64,000 bases of DNA, from positions 186,001 to 250,000 of the forward strand of contig NZ_JOMG01000004.1 in the NCBI RefSeq assembly GCF_000711225.1. Reading direction: 5' to 3'. Position numbers and translations under genes: made by a program. Source of the stretch: Pelobacter seleniigenes DSM 18267. Lineage in GTDB: Bacteria; Desulfobacterota; Desulfuromonadia; Desulfuromonadales; Geopsychrobacteraceae. The notes under the pieces were generated by a model, which did no database searches, had not been told where the DNA came from, and saw only the letters and a list, made by a program, of their open reading frames with translations. Positions 38,638-47,784 of the stretch are shown piece after piece (within the stretch, counting starts at the first letter, position 1; every line of letters starts with the position of its first letter).

Positions 38638-40299
38638 ATGATCGAAGGCAAAACAACCGGGCTGAAAGCCAGCCAGATTCAGGCTCTGGAGCGGATCTAC
38701 CGGCGCAAGATTTCCGCCGACGAGCTGATTACCAGCGAACTCGCCCGCTATCTCTGCGAGCTTTCTTTTGAGATTCAACGCCAGGTCGGGGTAGTCATCG
38801 ACCGCTCCGGCACTATTCAGTATGTCATTGTCGGCGATGATCGGGAGATCGTCATTCCGGATCTCTCCCGTTTCAGTCTCGGCCGTAGCGGCCTGCGCGG
38901 TCTACGCTGCGTACATACCCACCTGAAGCAGGAACCCTTAAGCCGCGACGACTTAACCGACCTTGAGCTGCTGCGGCTGGATAGTATGGCCGCCATCGGG
39001 GTGCGTGATGATGGTCTGCCCGGCAATTTTGAATACGCTCACCTGCTGCCGACCAAGAAAAAAGCTCAGCTTGAAACCGTCACCCTGCGCGATTTTTATC
39101 GTCTCGATCTTGATTTCGGTGCATTTATTCAGGCCCTCGATCAGGAGATGGAGCGCCTTGCCGACGAGACCGTGGTCCTCGATGACGGGCGCGAACGGGC
39201 GCTGCTGATTTCGGTCGGGCAGGGTTCCCGGCGCCAGGTCGAAGATTCCCTCGACGAGCTGGAGGAACTGGCGCGCACCGCCGATCTGGCGGTCATCGAC
39301 CGGATGATTCAACGGCCGCGGCAGATCAACCCGCGCTTCCTGGTCGGCGAAGGGAAATTGCGCGAGATCGTCATCAGCGCCCTGCAGCAGCGGGCCACCC
39401 TGCTGGTCTTTGATCAGGAGCTGACCCCGACCCAGATCCGTTCCATCTCGACCATCACCGAAATGAAGGTTATCGACCGCAGCCAGCTGATCCTCGATAT
39501 CTTTGCCCGCAGAGCCCAGTCACGGGACGGCAAGGTCCAAGTGGAACTGGCCCAGCTCAAATATATTCTGCCCCGGTTGCGCGGCAAAGGGACGGCCATG
39601 TCCCGGTTGATGGGCGGCATCGGCGGTCGCGGACCCGGGGAAACCAAGCTGGAAATCGATCAGCGGCGCACCCGGGACAAGATCCGTCGGCTGGAAAAAC
39701 AGCTCGATTCCCTCGGGCGGGGGCGGATGCAGCGGCGCCAGAAACGGATTCGCGCCGGGGTTCCCATTGTCTCCATCGTCGGCTATACCAATGCCGGCAA
39801 GTCGACCCTGCTCAACGCCCTGACCCAGAGTGAGGTGCTGACTGAAGACCTGCTTTTTGCGACTCTGGATACGGCCACGCGGCGGCTCCGTTTTCCCATG
39901 GATCGGGAGGTGATCATCACCGACACGGTCGGTTTTATTCGCGATCTGCCACCGAGTCTGCTCGGGGCCTTCAAGGCGACCCTGGAAGAACTGGAGGATG
40001 CCGATCTGCTGCTGCATCTGGTCGACCTGTCCAACCCGCGCTTCGATGAACAAATCACCGCAGTCGACAAAATCCTTGATGAACTGGAACTGGGGCGCCG
40101 GCAGCGCCTGCTGGTCTTTAATAAAATTGACAAGGTGCCGCCGGAGGATTTGCCACATCTCTGCCGACGTTATCAGGCGGTTGCTGTCTCAGCCTATGAC
40201 CGCAAGACTTTTTCCGCTCTGCTGGAAGAGATGCAGCGCCGCTTCTGGCCGGAAGAGGACCTTCTGACCGGTGCCAGCTGCAAACTTGACATAAATTGA
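38638..40299 (+). CDS. hflX: GTPase HflX, long form with extra N-terminal domain
   Basis: A 553-residue ribosome-associated GTPase, against about 426 in E. coli. The C-terminal G domain is complete: G1 GYTNAGKST (382-390), G3 DTVGF (from D429), G4 NKID (495-498). The HflX-specific domain before it has the glycine-rich GGIGGRGPGETKLE loop. HflX splits or rescues stalled 70S ribosomes under stress. The extra residues 1-170 carry HTH at 93-95, S102 and D105, the spacing of a JAMM/RadC-type metal site (HxH, six residues, SxxD), after conserved E41/E45. Function of that domain is unknown. No clear Shine-Dalgarno site precedes ATG 38638. Confidence 0.93.
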   Translation: MIEGKTTGLKASQIQALERIYRRKISADELITSELARYLCELSFEIQRQVGVVIDRSGTIQYVIVGDDREIVIPDLSRFSLGRSGLRGLRCVHTHLKQEPLSRDDLTDLELLRLDSMAAIGVRDDGLPGNFEYAHLLPTKKKAQLETVTLRDFYRLDLDFGAFIQALDQEMERLADETVVLDDGRERALLISVGQGSRRQVEDSLDELEELARTADLAVIDRMIQRPRQINPRFLVGEGKLREIVISALQQRATLLVFDQELTPTQIRSISTITEMKVIDRSQLILDIFARRAQSRDGKVQVELAQLKYILPRLRGKGTAMSRLMGGIGGRGPGETKLEIDQRRTRDKIRRLEKQLDSLGRGRMQRRQKRIRAGVPIVSIVGYTNAGKSTLLNALTQSEVLTEDLLFATLDTATRRLRFPMDREVIITDTVGFIRDLPPSLLGAFKATLEELEDADLLLHLVDLSNPRFDEQITAVDKILDELELGRRQRLLVFNKIDKVPPEDLPHLCRRYQAVAVSAYDRKTFSALLEEMQRRFWPEEDLLTGASCKLDIN

Positions 40300-40314
40300 A
40301 CTTTTCGCTAGTCT
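40286..40314 (+). promoter_or_regulatory. Candidate sigma-70 promoter for the lytic transglycosylase gene
   Basis: TTGACA (40286-40291), a 17-base spacer, then TAGTCT (40309-40314). The -35 box is perfect and the -10 box weak (3/6). It overlaps the hflX stop codon and lies 54 bases before the next start. Confidence 0.5.
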
Positions 40315-40367
40315 GCGAACACTTGCAATTTTAAATTTTATTAATAATGACGACCCGGAGGTCGTGA

Positions 40368-42005
40368 ATGCTCAAGTTTTCTGCTGCTATTTCGGTGCTG
40401 ATGCTCTTTCTGTTTGGTTGCCAACCGATGGTTCATCAGTCACCCCTCTCTTCAGAGAGCCCGATTGCCCGGTCCGCTACGCCACTGCAGGGCCCGACCG
40501 AAGGGTCCTCCCCGGAGTCCGCAACAGATCCCGTAGCGGTTTCCGCGTCCGTTATCCCTGACTTTGTGCTCCCTTCCGTGCCAAGCCTGCCGGAGGCGGT
40601 TGACGACTATCTGAGTGAAGAAGCGCCACTGCCGTACAACGGTGATTTTCCGCTCAGTCATCATGAGCGGGTCGATAACCTGATCGCCCGTTATACCGGG
40701 CCGCAGAAGAAGACCTTCAGTCGCTGGCTTGAGCGGGCCGGACGCTACATCCCCAAAATACAGATGGTTTTTGCCAGCGAAGGGATCCCTCTGGATCTCT
40801 CTTATCTGGCCATGATCGAATCGGGCTTCAATGTCCGGGCTTACAGCTGGGCCAATGCCGCAGGACCCTGGCAGTTTATCGAAAGCACCGGACGGCTGTA
40901 CGGATTGCAGAACGACTGGTGGCAGGACGGCCGCCTTGATCTGGAAAAGTCGACCCGCGCCGCCGCCCAGCATCTCAAATATCTGCATGACCGGTTTGAC
41001 GGCAACTGGTATCTGGCGGTCGCCGCCTACAATGCCGGCGGCGGCAAGGTCCGCCAGGCGATCAAGGCCAGTCAGAGCACGGATTTCTGGACCCTGGTGG
41101 ATGGCAATGTCCTGCGCGAGGAGACCAAAAACTATCTGCCCAAGCTGCTCGCCACCCTGGAGATTGTCAAAGATCTTGATGAGTACGGCTTCAGCGATCT
41201 CGATTTCGATGAGCCCCTCGCCTATGAAACCATCACCCTGGCGTCGAGCACCGACCTGGAAATCATTGCCGGTTTCGCCGGGGTCAGCTACGAGGAACTC
41301 AAGGAGCTGAACCCGGAACTCAAGCGCTGGTGTACTCCGCCGGGCGTCAAGAACTACCCGCTGCATGTTCCTTTTGGCAGCGCGCGACAGATCAGCGCCC
41401 TGTATGCCGAGCTGCCAACCGATCAGCGTGCCCGCTATCATCGTCATCAGATCAAGGCCGGCGATACCCTGCGGGCCCTGGCCCGGGAATACCATATCCA
41501 GGTCGACGATATCATCGCGCTGAACAATATCAAAAATCCCCGCGCGATTCAGATCGGCACCAACCTGATTCTGCCCCTTAAGGAAGGTTATACCAGGCTG
41601 CCCGTCAATGAGTTGGCCGACTCCTATGTTCGCAGCCGCAGGAAAACCTACCAGGTGCGCTCCGGGGACAGCCTCTGGTCCATTGCCCGGCGCTTCTCCG
41701 TGACCGAAAAAGAACTGCGGGTCTGGAATAAGCTCGGCTGGAGCAATATGCTCAAGCCCGGCCAGCTTCTGGCCGTTTCCAAACCGGGCGCGGTCCGCAT
41801 CGCCCAGCAGTCCCGCACCACCAGCAAAGGGCCAATCCGTAAACTGGTCTATAAAGTCATGCCCGGCGACACCCTGTGGGGCATCAGCCGTCAGTTTGAT
41901 GTCGATACCGAACAGATCATGCGCTGGAATGAGCTGTCCAAAGAGCATGTGCTGCAGCCCGGGCAGAAGTTGACACTGATGGTTGCTTCCAGCCGTCAGG
42001 GGTAA
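40368..42005 (+). CDS. mltD: Lipoprotein lytic transglycosylase with three LysM domains (MltD-like)
   Basis: A 545-residue cell-wall enzyme. The lipobox LFGC places the lipidated cysteine at C18, anchoring it in an outer membrane. The SLT domain (about 105-240) has the catalytic Glu in LSYLAMIESGFN, with AAGPWQFIESTGRLYG and VAAYNAGGGKVRQAI. Three C-terminal LysM repeats (HQIKAGDTLRALARE, YQVRSGDSLWSIARRF, YKVMPGDTLWGISRQF) bind peptidoglycan. It cleaves glycan strands to 1,6-anhydro-muropeptides during wall turnover. A promoter candidate lies inside the end of hflX. Ribosome site CCCGGAGG precedes the start. Confidence 0.95.
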   Translation: MLKFSAAISVLMLFLFGCQPMVHQSPLSSESPIARSATPLQGPTEGSSPESATDPVAVSASVIPDFVLPSVPSLPEAVDDYLSEEAPLPYNGDFPLSHHERVDNLIARYTGPQKKTFSRWLERAGRYIPKIQMVFASEGIPLDLSYLAMIESGFNVRAYSWANAAGPWQFIESTGRLYGLQNDWWQDGRLDLEKSTRAAAQHLKYLHDRFDGNWYLAVAAYNAGGGKVRQAIKASQSTDFWTLVDGNVLREETKNYLPKLLATLEIVKDLDEYGFSDLDFDEPLAYETITLASSTDLEIIAGFAGVSYEELKELNPELKRWCTPPGVKNYPLHVPFGSARQISALYAELPTDQRARYHRHQIKAGDTLRALAREYHIQVDDIIALNNIKNPRAIQIGTNLILPLKEGYTRLPVNELADSYVRSRRKTYQVRSGDSLWSIARRFSVTEKELRVWNKLGWSNMLKPGQLLAVSKPGAVRIAQQSRTTSKGPIRKLVYKVMPGDTLWGISRQFDVDTEQIMRWNELSKEHVLQPGQKLTLMVASSRQG

Positions 42006-42040
42006 GATCGACTTTCGGCGTTCTTTGCCTTTCGATTGTT

Positions 42041-42069
42041 TTGACATTTTGAGCACAGATTGTTAAAGT
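42041..42069 (+). promoter_or_regulatory. Sigma-70 promoter ahead of the TPR-like/Smr gene pair
   Basis: TTGACA (42041-42046), 17-base spacer, TAAAGT (42064-42069). The -35 box is perfect and the -10 box matches 4/6. Transcription would start just at the hairpin at 42073. Confidence 0.6.
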
Positions 42070-42072
42070 TCA

Positions 42073-42099
42073 GCGCCGTCCGCGTCTTCGGGACGGCGC
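42073..42099 (+). other. 5'-terminal leader hairpin
   Basis: A perfect 9-bp GC-rich stem (GCGCCGTCC / GGACGGCGC) with a nine-base loop. It sits at the expected 5' end of the transcript from the promoter at 42041, so it may stabilise the mRNA, or alternatively end transcripts from mltD. Confidence 0.5.
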
Positions 42100-42133
42100 G
42101 TCTGTTGACACTCTGTTAAAAAGGATCGGTGCC

Positions 42134-42859
42134 ATGCTCAATATAATCATTTCGTTTGCCTGCGCAGTGTTGACCTCGGCTCTTATGCTGAGATTCGTCA
42201 CCCAGAATACCTGGCTTGCGGCAGGAGCTTCCCTGCTGGTGTTTCTTGGCGTATTTTTGCTCATCGCCAGGACCGTGATGAAAAAAGTCGGTGCCGTGAT
42301 GCAGGTTGCCCAGCGCGATGTCATGGCCAACCGCAGCGATAAGGCGATCAGGGAATTGAACGCGGCCATGAAATACGGCCCCTGGCAGTTCTATGTGAAA
42401 CAGCAGGTTTATTCCCAGATCGGCAGCATTCACTATATCAAGCGCGAGTTCAATGAAGCGATCCCCTTCCTGCAGAAGGGTTTTGTCCGTAACTGGATGA
42501 GCATGTCGATGTTGGCGATTAGCTATATGAAAAAAAACAAGCCGGCGAAGATGAAGGACACCTTTGACCAGGCCATAACCGGCAGTCGGAAGGAGCCGAT
42601 GGTCTATGCTCTCTATGCGTTTTGCCTGGAGCGAATCGGCGAACACTCGAAAGCCATGGACATTCTCAATAAAGGGATTTCCAAAACCGGTGGTGATGAG
42701 CGCCTTAAGGAAAATTTGGCGCTGCTCGAAGCCGGCAAGCGGATGAAGATGAAAGGCTTTGGCGATATGTGGTACCAGTTCCATCTGGAAAAGCAGGGCG
42801 CCATCATCAAGAAACAGACCAAAGCCCTGACCGGTCGCCGCAAGCAGATGATTCGGTAA
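42134..42859 (+). CDS. Membrane-anchored TPR-like protein, function unknown
   Basis: A 241-residue protein. Two predicted membrane helices (about 3-20 and 27-46) are followed by a cytoplasmic helical region with TPR-like periodicity (NRSDKAIRELNAAMKYGPW, FNEAIPFLQKGF, HSKAMDILNKGI). The tail is strongly basic (KKQTKALTGRRKQMIR). TPR repeats usually mediate protein binding; the partner is unknown. AAAAAGGATCGGTGCC supplies the ribosome site. The Smr gene starts five bases after its stop, so the two are cotranscribed. Confidence 0.75.
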   Translation: MLNIIISFACAVLTSALMLRFVTQNTWLAAGASLLVFLGVFLLIARTVMKKVGAVMQVAQRDVMANRSDKAIRELNAAMKYGPWQFYVKQQVYSQIGSIHYIKREFNEAIPFLQKGFVRNWMSMSMLAISYMKKNKPAKMKDTFDQAITGSRKEPMVYALYAFCLERIGEHSKAMDILNKGISKTGGDERLKENLALLEAGKRMKMKGFGDMWYQFHLEKQGAIIKKQTKALTGRRKQMIR

Positions 42860-42864
42860 AGGGC

Positions 42865-43554
42865 ATGGCACGGAAAAAGAGTCAAAAGAATGTCCGTAAG
42901 AAAGACTTTGTCAGCAACCCCTTCAGCCATCTGAAGGGGTTTTCTGTTCCTGAGAGCGAGGCTTCGAAACAGCTGGAAACGCCAGCCCCGGATCTGCCGG
43001 TAGCGGAAGACGGGTTGTCTTTTCAGCAGGAAATGGCCCAGCTCGGGGTGAAACCGCTGGATCCCGAGGCCGCCTCTGCCCATGGTGCAGACCCTTCCGA
43101 AGAGGGTGAAGGAGCTGGCGGCGAACCCGCAGAACTCACCGAAGAGGAGCTTTTTCTGGCCGAAATGAGCCAGCTGCAGGTTCGCTTTGAAGACAGCTTC
43201 GTCGATGCAGAGGATGAACCGGCAGTGGCTTCTTCCCGTCGGCTCAAGCAGCTGAAACAGGGCAAAATAGTGCCGGACGCCACCCTTGATCTGCATGGGC
43301 TGACCCGTCCTGAGGTTGCTCCCAAATTTGACCGCTTTCTGCACAATGCTCGTCACCATCATTGGCAGACCCTGTTGGTGATTACCGGTAAAGGGCTGCA
43401 CTCCGAGAGCGGGGAGGCCGTGCTGCGCCAGGAAGCGGAGCGTTACCTGGCCGGACCGGGCCGGGCCGAGGTTGCCGAATGGCATCAATCTCCCGCCCGC
43501 TACGGCGGGGCAGGGGCGCTGGTTCTGTTTCTGAAAAAGCAGATCATTACCTGA
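42865..43554 (+). CDS. Smr-domain protein (MutS2-like nuclease domain)
   Basis: A 229-residue protein. The basic N-terminus (MARKKSQKNVRKK) and an acidic linker lead into a C-terminal Smr domain (about 135-229). The Smr hallmarks LDLHGLTRPEV and ITGKGLHSESGEAVLR, and a final GGAGALVLFLKK, are present. Stand-alone Smr proteins include nucleases acting on RNA at collided ribosomes (SmrB-type) or on DNA. The catalytic-type DLH motif is intact. ATG 42865 lies five bases after the upstream stop; the longer ORF from 42769 is out of frame inside that gene. Confidence 0.9.
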   Translation: MARKKSQKNVRKKDFVSNPFSHLKGFSVPESEASKQLETPAPDLPVAEDGLSFQQEMAQLGVKPLDPEAASAHGADPSEEGEGAGGEPAELTEEELFLAEMSQLQVRFEDSFVDAEDEPAVASSRRLKQLKQGKIVPDATLDLHGLTRPEVAPKFDRFLHNARHHHWQTLLVITGKGLHSESGEAVLRQEAERYLAGPGRAEVAEWHQSPARYGGAGALVLFLKKQIIT

Positions 43555-43687
43555 CGCTGCCGAACAAACTCCTGTCTCAGCGGCCTTGGCCGATATTTTT
43601 TCATCTCCTTGTCAACCGATCCCGAGCTGCTGCGTTGAATGAGCTAAAGAAGGCAACATTCATTCAACAGACCGAAAGGAGAGGAAG

Positions 43688-44179
43688 ATGAAAAGTGTTC
43701 TGAAGATGACCCCGCTGATCTGGATGGTGGCCCTGCTGTTTGTGCTGAGTCCGTTTACCCTGGACCTGTCGACCGGTACGCTGGCGGTCAAAGCGGCCTT
43801 TGCCAAAGGCGGTAACGGCGGCGGTGGAAATGGTGGTGGCGGTGACGGTGGCGGCAGTGGCGGTGGAAACGGCGGCGGCTCCGGCGACGGCGAGTGTGAC
43901 GGTTCCGGTTCCGGGTCCGCAGGGTCCGCAGGTCAGGCCGGGTCCGCAGGTCAGGCCGGGTCCATGGAACAGGCCGGGAGCATGGGCCATATGGGACAAA
44001 ACGCCAGCCAAGTGCAAAGCAAGCAGCAAACCCAACAGCAAAATACCTTTCAGCACAGCTATCGCCATCAAAATCGGGTCGATCAGCAGAACAATCAGGA
44101 CTCGGTTGTTGATGAACCGACGACCACCGAGACTGGTGCTGAGGAGACAGGGACGGACTCGACCGTTAGTGCCTTATGA
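43688..44179 (+). CDS. Secreted glycine-rich repeat protein
   Basis: A 163-residue exported protein of unknown function. A signal peptide (about 1-39, ending KAAFA) is followed by a glycine tract with spaced Asn/Asp/Ser (GGNGGGGNGGGGDGGGSGG). A six-residue tandem repeat then occurs (GSAGQA, GSAGQA, GSMEQA, GSMGHM), encoded by an 18-base DNA repeat at 43922-43993. The tail is Gln/His/Thr-rich. A single Cys lies in GDGECDGSG. Low-complexity Gly-rich chains of this sort occur in surface-layer, matrix or adhesive proteins. Ribosome site AAGGAGAGGAAG. A strong terminator follows, so it is probably monocistronic. Confidence 0.8.
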   Translation: MKSVLKMTPLIWMVALLFVLSPFTLDLSTGTLAVKAAFAKGGNGGGGNGGGGDGGGSGGGNGGGSGDGECDGSGSGSAGSAGQAGSAGQAGSMEQAGSMGHMGQNASQVQSKQQTQQQNTFQHSYRHQNRVDQQNNQDSVVDEPTTTETGAEETGTDSTVSAL

Positions 44180-44229
44180 GGTTCTCCGCTTGACGGCTTT
44201 GCCGGATAGCTGATCAGTTCACAAGTTCA

Positions 44230-44262
44230 AGCCGCAGGAAGTTTTCATCCTGCGGCTTTTTT
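44230..44262 (+). terminator. Rho-independent terminator of the glycine-rich protein gene
   Basis: A perfect 10-bp stem (AGCCGCAGGA / TCCTGCGGCT) with an eight-base loop, followed by six T residues. Confidence 0.93.
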
Positions 44263-44606
44263 GTTTGTGTACCCGGCAGGCACGAGGGACGCAAGCGCAG
44301 TGCTTTTGTACAGCGGCTCAGCAGTCATCCCTGGCGCAGAGGAGTTTCCTGTCCTGGCTTGGAGGTGGGCTGCAAACCTCCAGCTGTCGTTCCGAGCGTT
44401 GTTCCCGTAAAGTGTCATTCCCCTCTCGGGTTGACTGCTCGGGCGCGTTTGACGAGCTTGCTTGTCTGGCCCACCTTGACGGCCGGACTGTCTCCACTCA
44501 GGCTTTGGCAAAGGCTGACCAGCGCTTAAGTTTCCCCTGGGCGGGCAACATGGGTTCAGCAGGGACAGATTTGGGTAAATTTATCGAGATTTAAAGACCG
44601 TGTTTG
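44263..44606. other. Intergenic region upstream of the cysK promoter
   Basis: About 340 bases with no convincing gene. A 109-codon plus-strand ORF (44265-44594) has no ribosome site, unusual Cys/Ser-rich composition and no domain; it is rejected. No strong dyads were seen. Confidence 0.45.
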
Positions 44607-44635
44607 TTGACTGTTGTGCTGTATTAAATTATATT
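44607..44635 (+). promoter_or_regulatory. Sigma-70 promoter of cysK
   Basis: TTGACT (44607-44612), exactly 17 bases, then TATATT (44630-44635), each 5/6 to consensus. The 5' leader would be about 70 bases. Confidence 0.75.
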
Positions 44636-44713
44636 CCAAAGGCATGTTTATTGTGAGATTGGTGATTCAGCATAATTTAGCGTAAAAAGCCAAAACCAAC
44701 AGGAGATACCGCT

Positions 44714-45673
44714 ATGGCTCAGATTTTTGCAGATAACTCACTGTCGATTGGGAGGACCCCTTTGGTTCGTTTGAACCGGGTGATTGCTCCTGGGGGAGCC
44801 GAAGTTTTTGGCAAGATCGAAGGTCGCAATCCAGCCTATTCCGTGAAGTGTCGGATCGGCGCTGCGATGATCTGGGATGCTCTGGAAAAAGGGACTTTGA
44901 AGCCGGGGATGGAGATTATCGAACCGACCAGCGGGAACACCGGTATTGCGCTGGCTTTTGTGGCTGCGGCCAAGGGAATTCCCATCACCCTGACCATGCC
45001 CGAGACGATGAGTCTCGAACGCCGGAAAGTCCTCAAGGCGCTCGGTGCAAATCTGCTCCTGACTCCCAGCAGCAAAGGAATGTCAGGAGCGGTTAACGAA
45101 GCCGAAAGGCTTGCTGAAGAAGAGCCTGATCGCTATATCCTGTTGCATCAGTTCAAAAATCCGGCCAATCCGGCGATCCATGAAAAGACCACCGGCCCGG
45201 AAATCTGGCAGGATACGGATGGCCAGGTCGATGTTGTCATTGCCGGAGTCGGGACCGGCGGGACCATCAGCGGTATTACCCGCTACCTCAAAAAGACCTG
45301 TGGCAGGAATATCATCTCCGTTGCCGTCGAACCTGCGGACAGCCCAGTGATCAGCCAGCACCTGGCCGGGGAGATGCTGCAGCCCGGGCCGCACAAAATC
45401 CAAGGGATCGGTGCCGGCTTCATTCCCGACACCCTGGCCCTTGACCTGCTCGACCGGATTGAGACCGTCAGCAATGAAGAAGCGTATGAATATGCCCGGC
45501 GCCTGGCCAAGGAGGAGGGGATGCTCTCCGGCATTTCCTGTGGTGCGGCGACCGCGGTTGCGGCGCGGCTCTCCGCGCTGCCGGAATTTGTCGGCAAGAA
45601 AATTGTGGTCATCCTCCCGGATTCCGGTGAACGCTATTTAAGTAGCGATCTTTTCACCGACTCAGCGTCATAA
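44714..45673 (+). CDS. cysK: Cysteine synthase (O-acetylserine sulfhydrylase)
   Basis: A 319-residue fold-type II PLP enzyme making cysteine from O-acetylserine and sulfide. K45 in [12 protein letters not shown] carries PLP. The substrate loop [11 protein letters not shown], the phosphate-binding [10 protein letters not shown] and the C-terminal [14 protein letters not shown] are all standard CysK. The length is between CysK (about 323) and CysM (about 300), but the motifs favour CysK. CAGGAGATACCGCT precedes the start. Its own promoter lies 79 bases upstream. cysE is not in the window. Confidence 0.95.
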   Translation: MAQIFADNSLSIGRTPLVRLNRVIAPGGAEVFGKIEGRNPAYSVKCRIGAAMIWDALEKGTLKPGMEIIEPTSGNTGIALAFVAAAKGIPITLTMPETMSLERRKVLKALGANLLLTPSSKGMSGAVNEAERLAEEEPDRYILLHQFKNPANPAIHEKTTGPEIWQDTDGQVDVVIAGVGTGGTISGITRYLKKTCGRNIISVAVEPADSPVISQHLAGEMLQPGPHKIQGIGAGFIPDTLALDLLDRIETVSNEEAYEYARRLAKEEGMLSGISCGAATAVAARLSALPEFVGKKIVVILPDSGERYLSSDLFTDSAS

Positions 45674-45800
45674 AAAAGTCCTTCTACCCGCAGTCGGGCG
45701 GTTGAAAATATTCAGCTGCCCGACTGATCTATGCTAAGCTTTCAGTCTGTCTGCTTAAGCCCTGAACAATCTCAACCGTAGCAGTGAATGGAACAGGTGT

Positions 45801-47603
45801 ATGCTGGAATCTTTACCGGAAAATCGAACCGGCGCGGATGGACCTGACGCCGGTCTGGCCGATTTGCTGAACCGTGCCCTGACCTGTCTGGACAGTCTCG
45901 GCGATGACTATACGGATTATCGTGCCGGCCTTGAAGAACTGCAGCAGCGGTTGTCTTCGGGGCGGTTTCGACTCGCGGTGCTGGGCCAATTCAAGCGGGG
46001 TAAGAGCACTCTGCTCAATGCTTTGCTCGGCGAGAACCTGTTGCCGACGGATATCCTGCCGGTGACGGCCATTCCGACCTATATCCTGCCGGGGGAGCGT
46101 CTGGAAGCCGAGGTTTTTTTCGAAGCGGAAGAGCGTTCCCCGATCCGCTTTGTTCCGTCTGCAGAACGATCGTTGGCCGATTTTTTAGGCGAATATGTCA
46201 CCGAGGCCGGGAATCCGAACAACCGGCTGCAGGTCGATCGGGTCGAAATCAACCATCCAGCGCCGCTATTGCAGCAAGGGGTCGTGCTCATCGATACCCC
46301 CGGCATCGGTTCGACGCATCGGCATAATACCGAAGTGGCTTATCGGATTCTGCCGCAATGTGACGCGGCCCTGTTTCTGGTCTCCCCCGATCCTCCCATT
46401 ACCGAAGCTGAACTTGAATATCTCATGGACATTCATCAAAGCCTGCCGCGGACCTTTTTTCTCCTCAACAAGGTCGATTTTCTGGATGAGCAGGAACGGC
46501 TGGCCTCGTTGCAGTTTCTGTCCGAACAATTGTGTCCCATCTGCCAGGGAGTGCCGCAGATCCTCGATATCTCGGCCCGGAAAGGGCTGAAAGCACGCCT
46601 TGACGAAGACCCCGAGGGGTGGAAGAAAAGCGGGATGCGGCGGGTGGAAAAGAGCCTGGTCGAATTCTTCGCCCATGAGAAAAAACAGGTTTTTTGCGAG
46701 TCTCTGCAGCGCCGGGTGCATGATCAATTGAATAACCTGCATCTGCAACTGCAGCTTTCCCTCAGCGCCCTGCTGCTGCCGGAAACGGAGCTGAAGGAAA
46801 AAATAGCGCAATTTCGACAATCGCTGCCGGCCATTGAGCGGGAAAAGCAGGCTGCCGAAGATATCCTCTCCGGGGATCATGACCGCATCGTGACTCGCCT
46901 GAATGAGGAGGTTGCGCAGATCCGGGCGCGTGCACGGGAGGCGATTCTCGCGCGGTTGGAGAGCCAGTTCCTGACCCTGGCGGACACCGAAGAACTGGAG
47001 CGGGTTTGCAGGGATATCTTAAAGGACGAAATCCCGGTTTTTTTTGCGCCGGAAATGCGCAAGGTGGGGCAAATCATTCAGCAGGAGGCTATCCAGCTAT
47101 TGACCCTCCATCAGCGGCGTTGCGACGAGCTGATCGAAAAAGTGCGCCAGCTTGCCGCCGAGTTATTTGCCATCCCCTACCAGGCCCCTGCGGCCCGGCA
47201 GTCCTATCTTTCCTATGAGACGCCAAGCTGGAGCAGTCAGCTGTTTATTTCGGATATGGACCCGCTCGGGCAGAAGCTTTCCCGTAAATTTCTCACTCGC
47301 AAGTACCGGCATCGTAAAACCGTCAAGCGCTTGCGCGAGGAGGGAACCAGGCTGCTCGGCCTCAATGTCGAGCAGATCAGCTGGACCTTGCGGCGCGGCA
47401 TTGATGAGAGCTTTCGCAAATATCAGGCCCAATTAGGGGAGCAGCTCGACAAGACGATCCGCGCTACCCGCGAGGCCATGGAGATCGCTCTGAATAAGAA
47501 TGAATCTTTGGCATCCATTAATGCTGCCCGGGAGATCCGTTTGGGCAAAGCCATAAAAACCCTGGGTGAGTTGTTGCTTGCCGTCAGGAAGGAGTCCTGC
47601 TGA
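45801..47603 (+). CDS. Bacterial dynamin-like GTPase
   Basis: A 600-residue large GTPase. The G domain contains G1 GQFKRGKST (62-70), a G2 Thr in PVTAIPTYI, G3 DTPGIGS (from D165) and G4 NKVD (223-226), all intact. The rest is long helical coiled coil with amphipathic stretches (for example around 320-420 and 470-600), as in bacterial dynamins that bind and reshape membranes. No transmembrane helix is seen. Bacterial dynamins often occur in pairs; only one is present here. It lies 127 bases after cysK on the same strand, without obvious functional linkage. Confidence 0.88.
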   Translation: MLESLPENRTGADGPDAGLADLLNRALTCLDSLGDDYTDYRAGLEELQQRLSSGRFRLAVLGQFKRGKSTLLNALLGENLLPTDILPVTAIPTYILPGERLEAEVFFEAEERSPIRFVPSAERSLADFLGEYVTEAGNPNNRLQVDRVEINHPAPLLQQGVVLIDTPGIGSTHRHNTEVAYRILPQCDAALFLVSPDPPITEAELEYLMDIHQSLPRTFFLLNKVDFLDEQERLASLQFLSEQLCPICQGVPQILDISARKGLKARLDEDPEGWKKSGMRRVEKSLVEFFAHEKKQVFCESLQRRVHDQLNNLHLQLQLSLSALLLPETELKEKIAQFRQSLPAIEREKQAAEDILSGDHDRIVTRLNEEVAQIRARAREAILARLESQFLTLADTEELERVCRDILKDEIPVFFAPEMRKVGQIIQQEAIQLLTLHQRRCDELIEKVRQLAAELFAIPYQAPAARQSYLSYETPSWSSQLFISDMDPLGQKLSRKFLTRKYRHRKTVKRLREEGTRLLGLNVEQISWTLRRGIDESFRKYQAQLGEQLDKTIRATREAMEIALNKNESLASINAAREIRLGKAIKTLGELLLAVRKESC

Positions 47604-47784
47604 TTGTTCAGATTTCTGGCCAGAAAATTCAGGCATTTTTCTGGGCTGGGTGAGGGCGAAGCCGTGCTGTTTGGATTAGTCTGGCAAGCGGTCGTTGGCT
47701 ACCATGACCACTCGGCCGGACGCGTTGGTTGGTGCCGTCAGTTGGTCCTGCAAGAGTGTTCCGGAATTGCTGCAGGCGGTCGGT

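Noticed and set aside
40452-42056. A 534-codon ORF opposite the lytic transglycosylase gene
   Set aside because: Antisense shadow of mltD with no signal, motif or ribosome site.
44265-44594. 109-codon ORF upstream of cysK
   Set aside because: No ribosome site, odd Cys/Ser-rich composition; it ends just before the cysK promoter.
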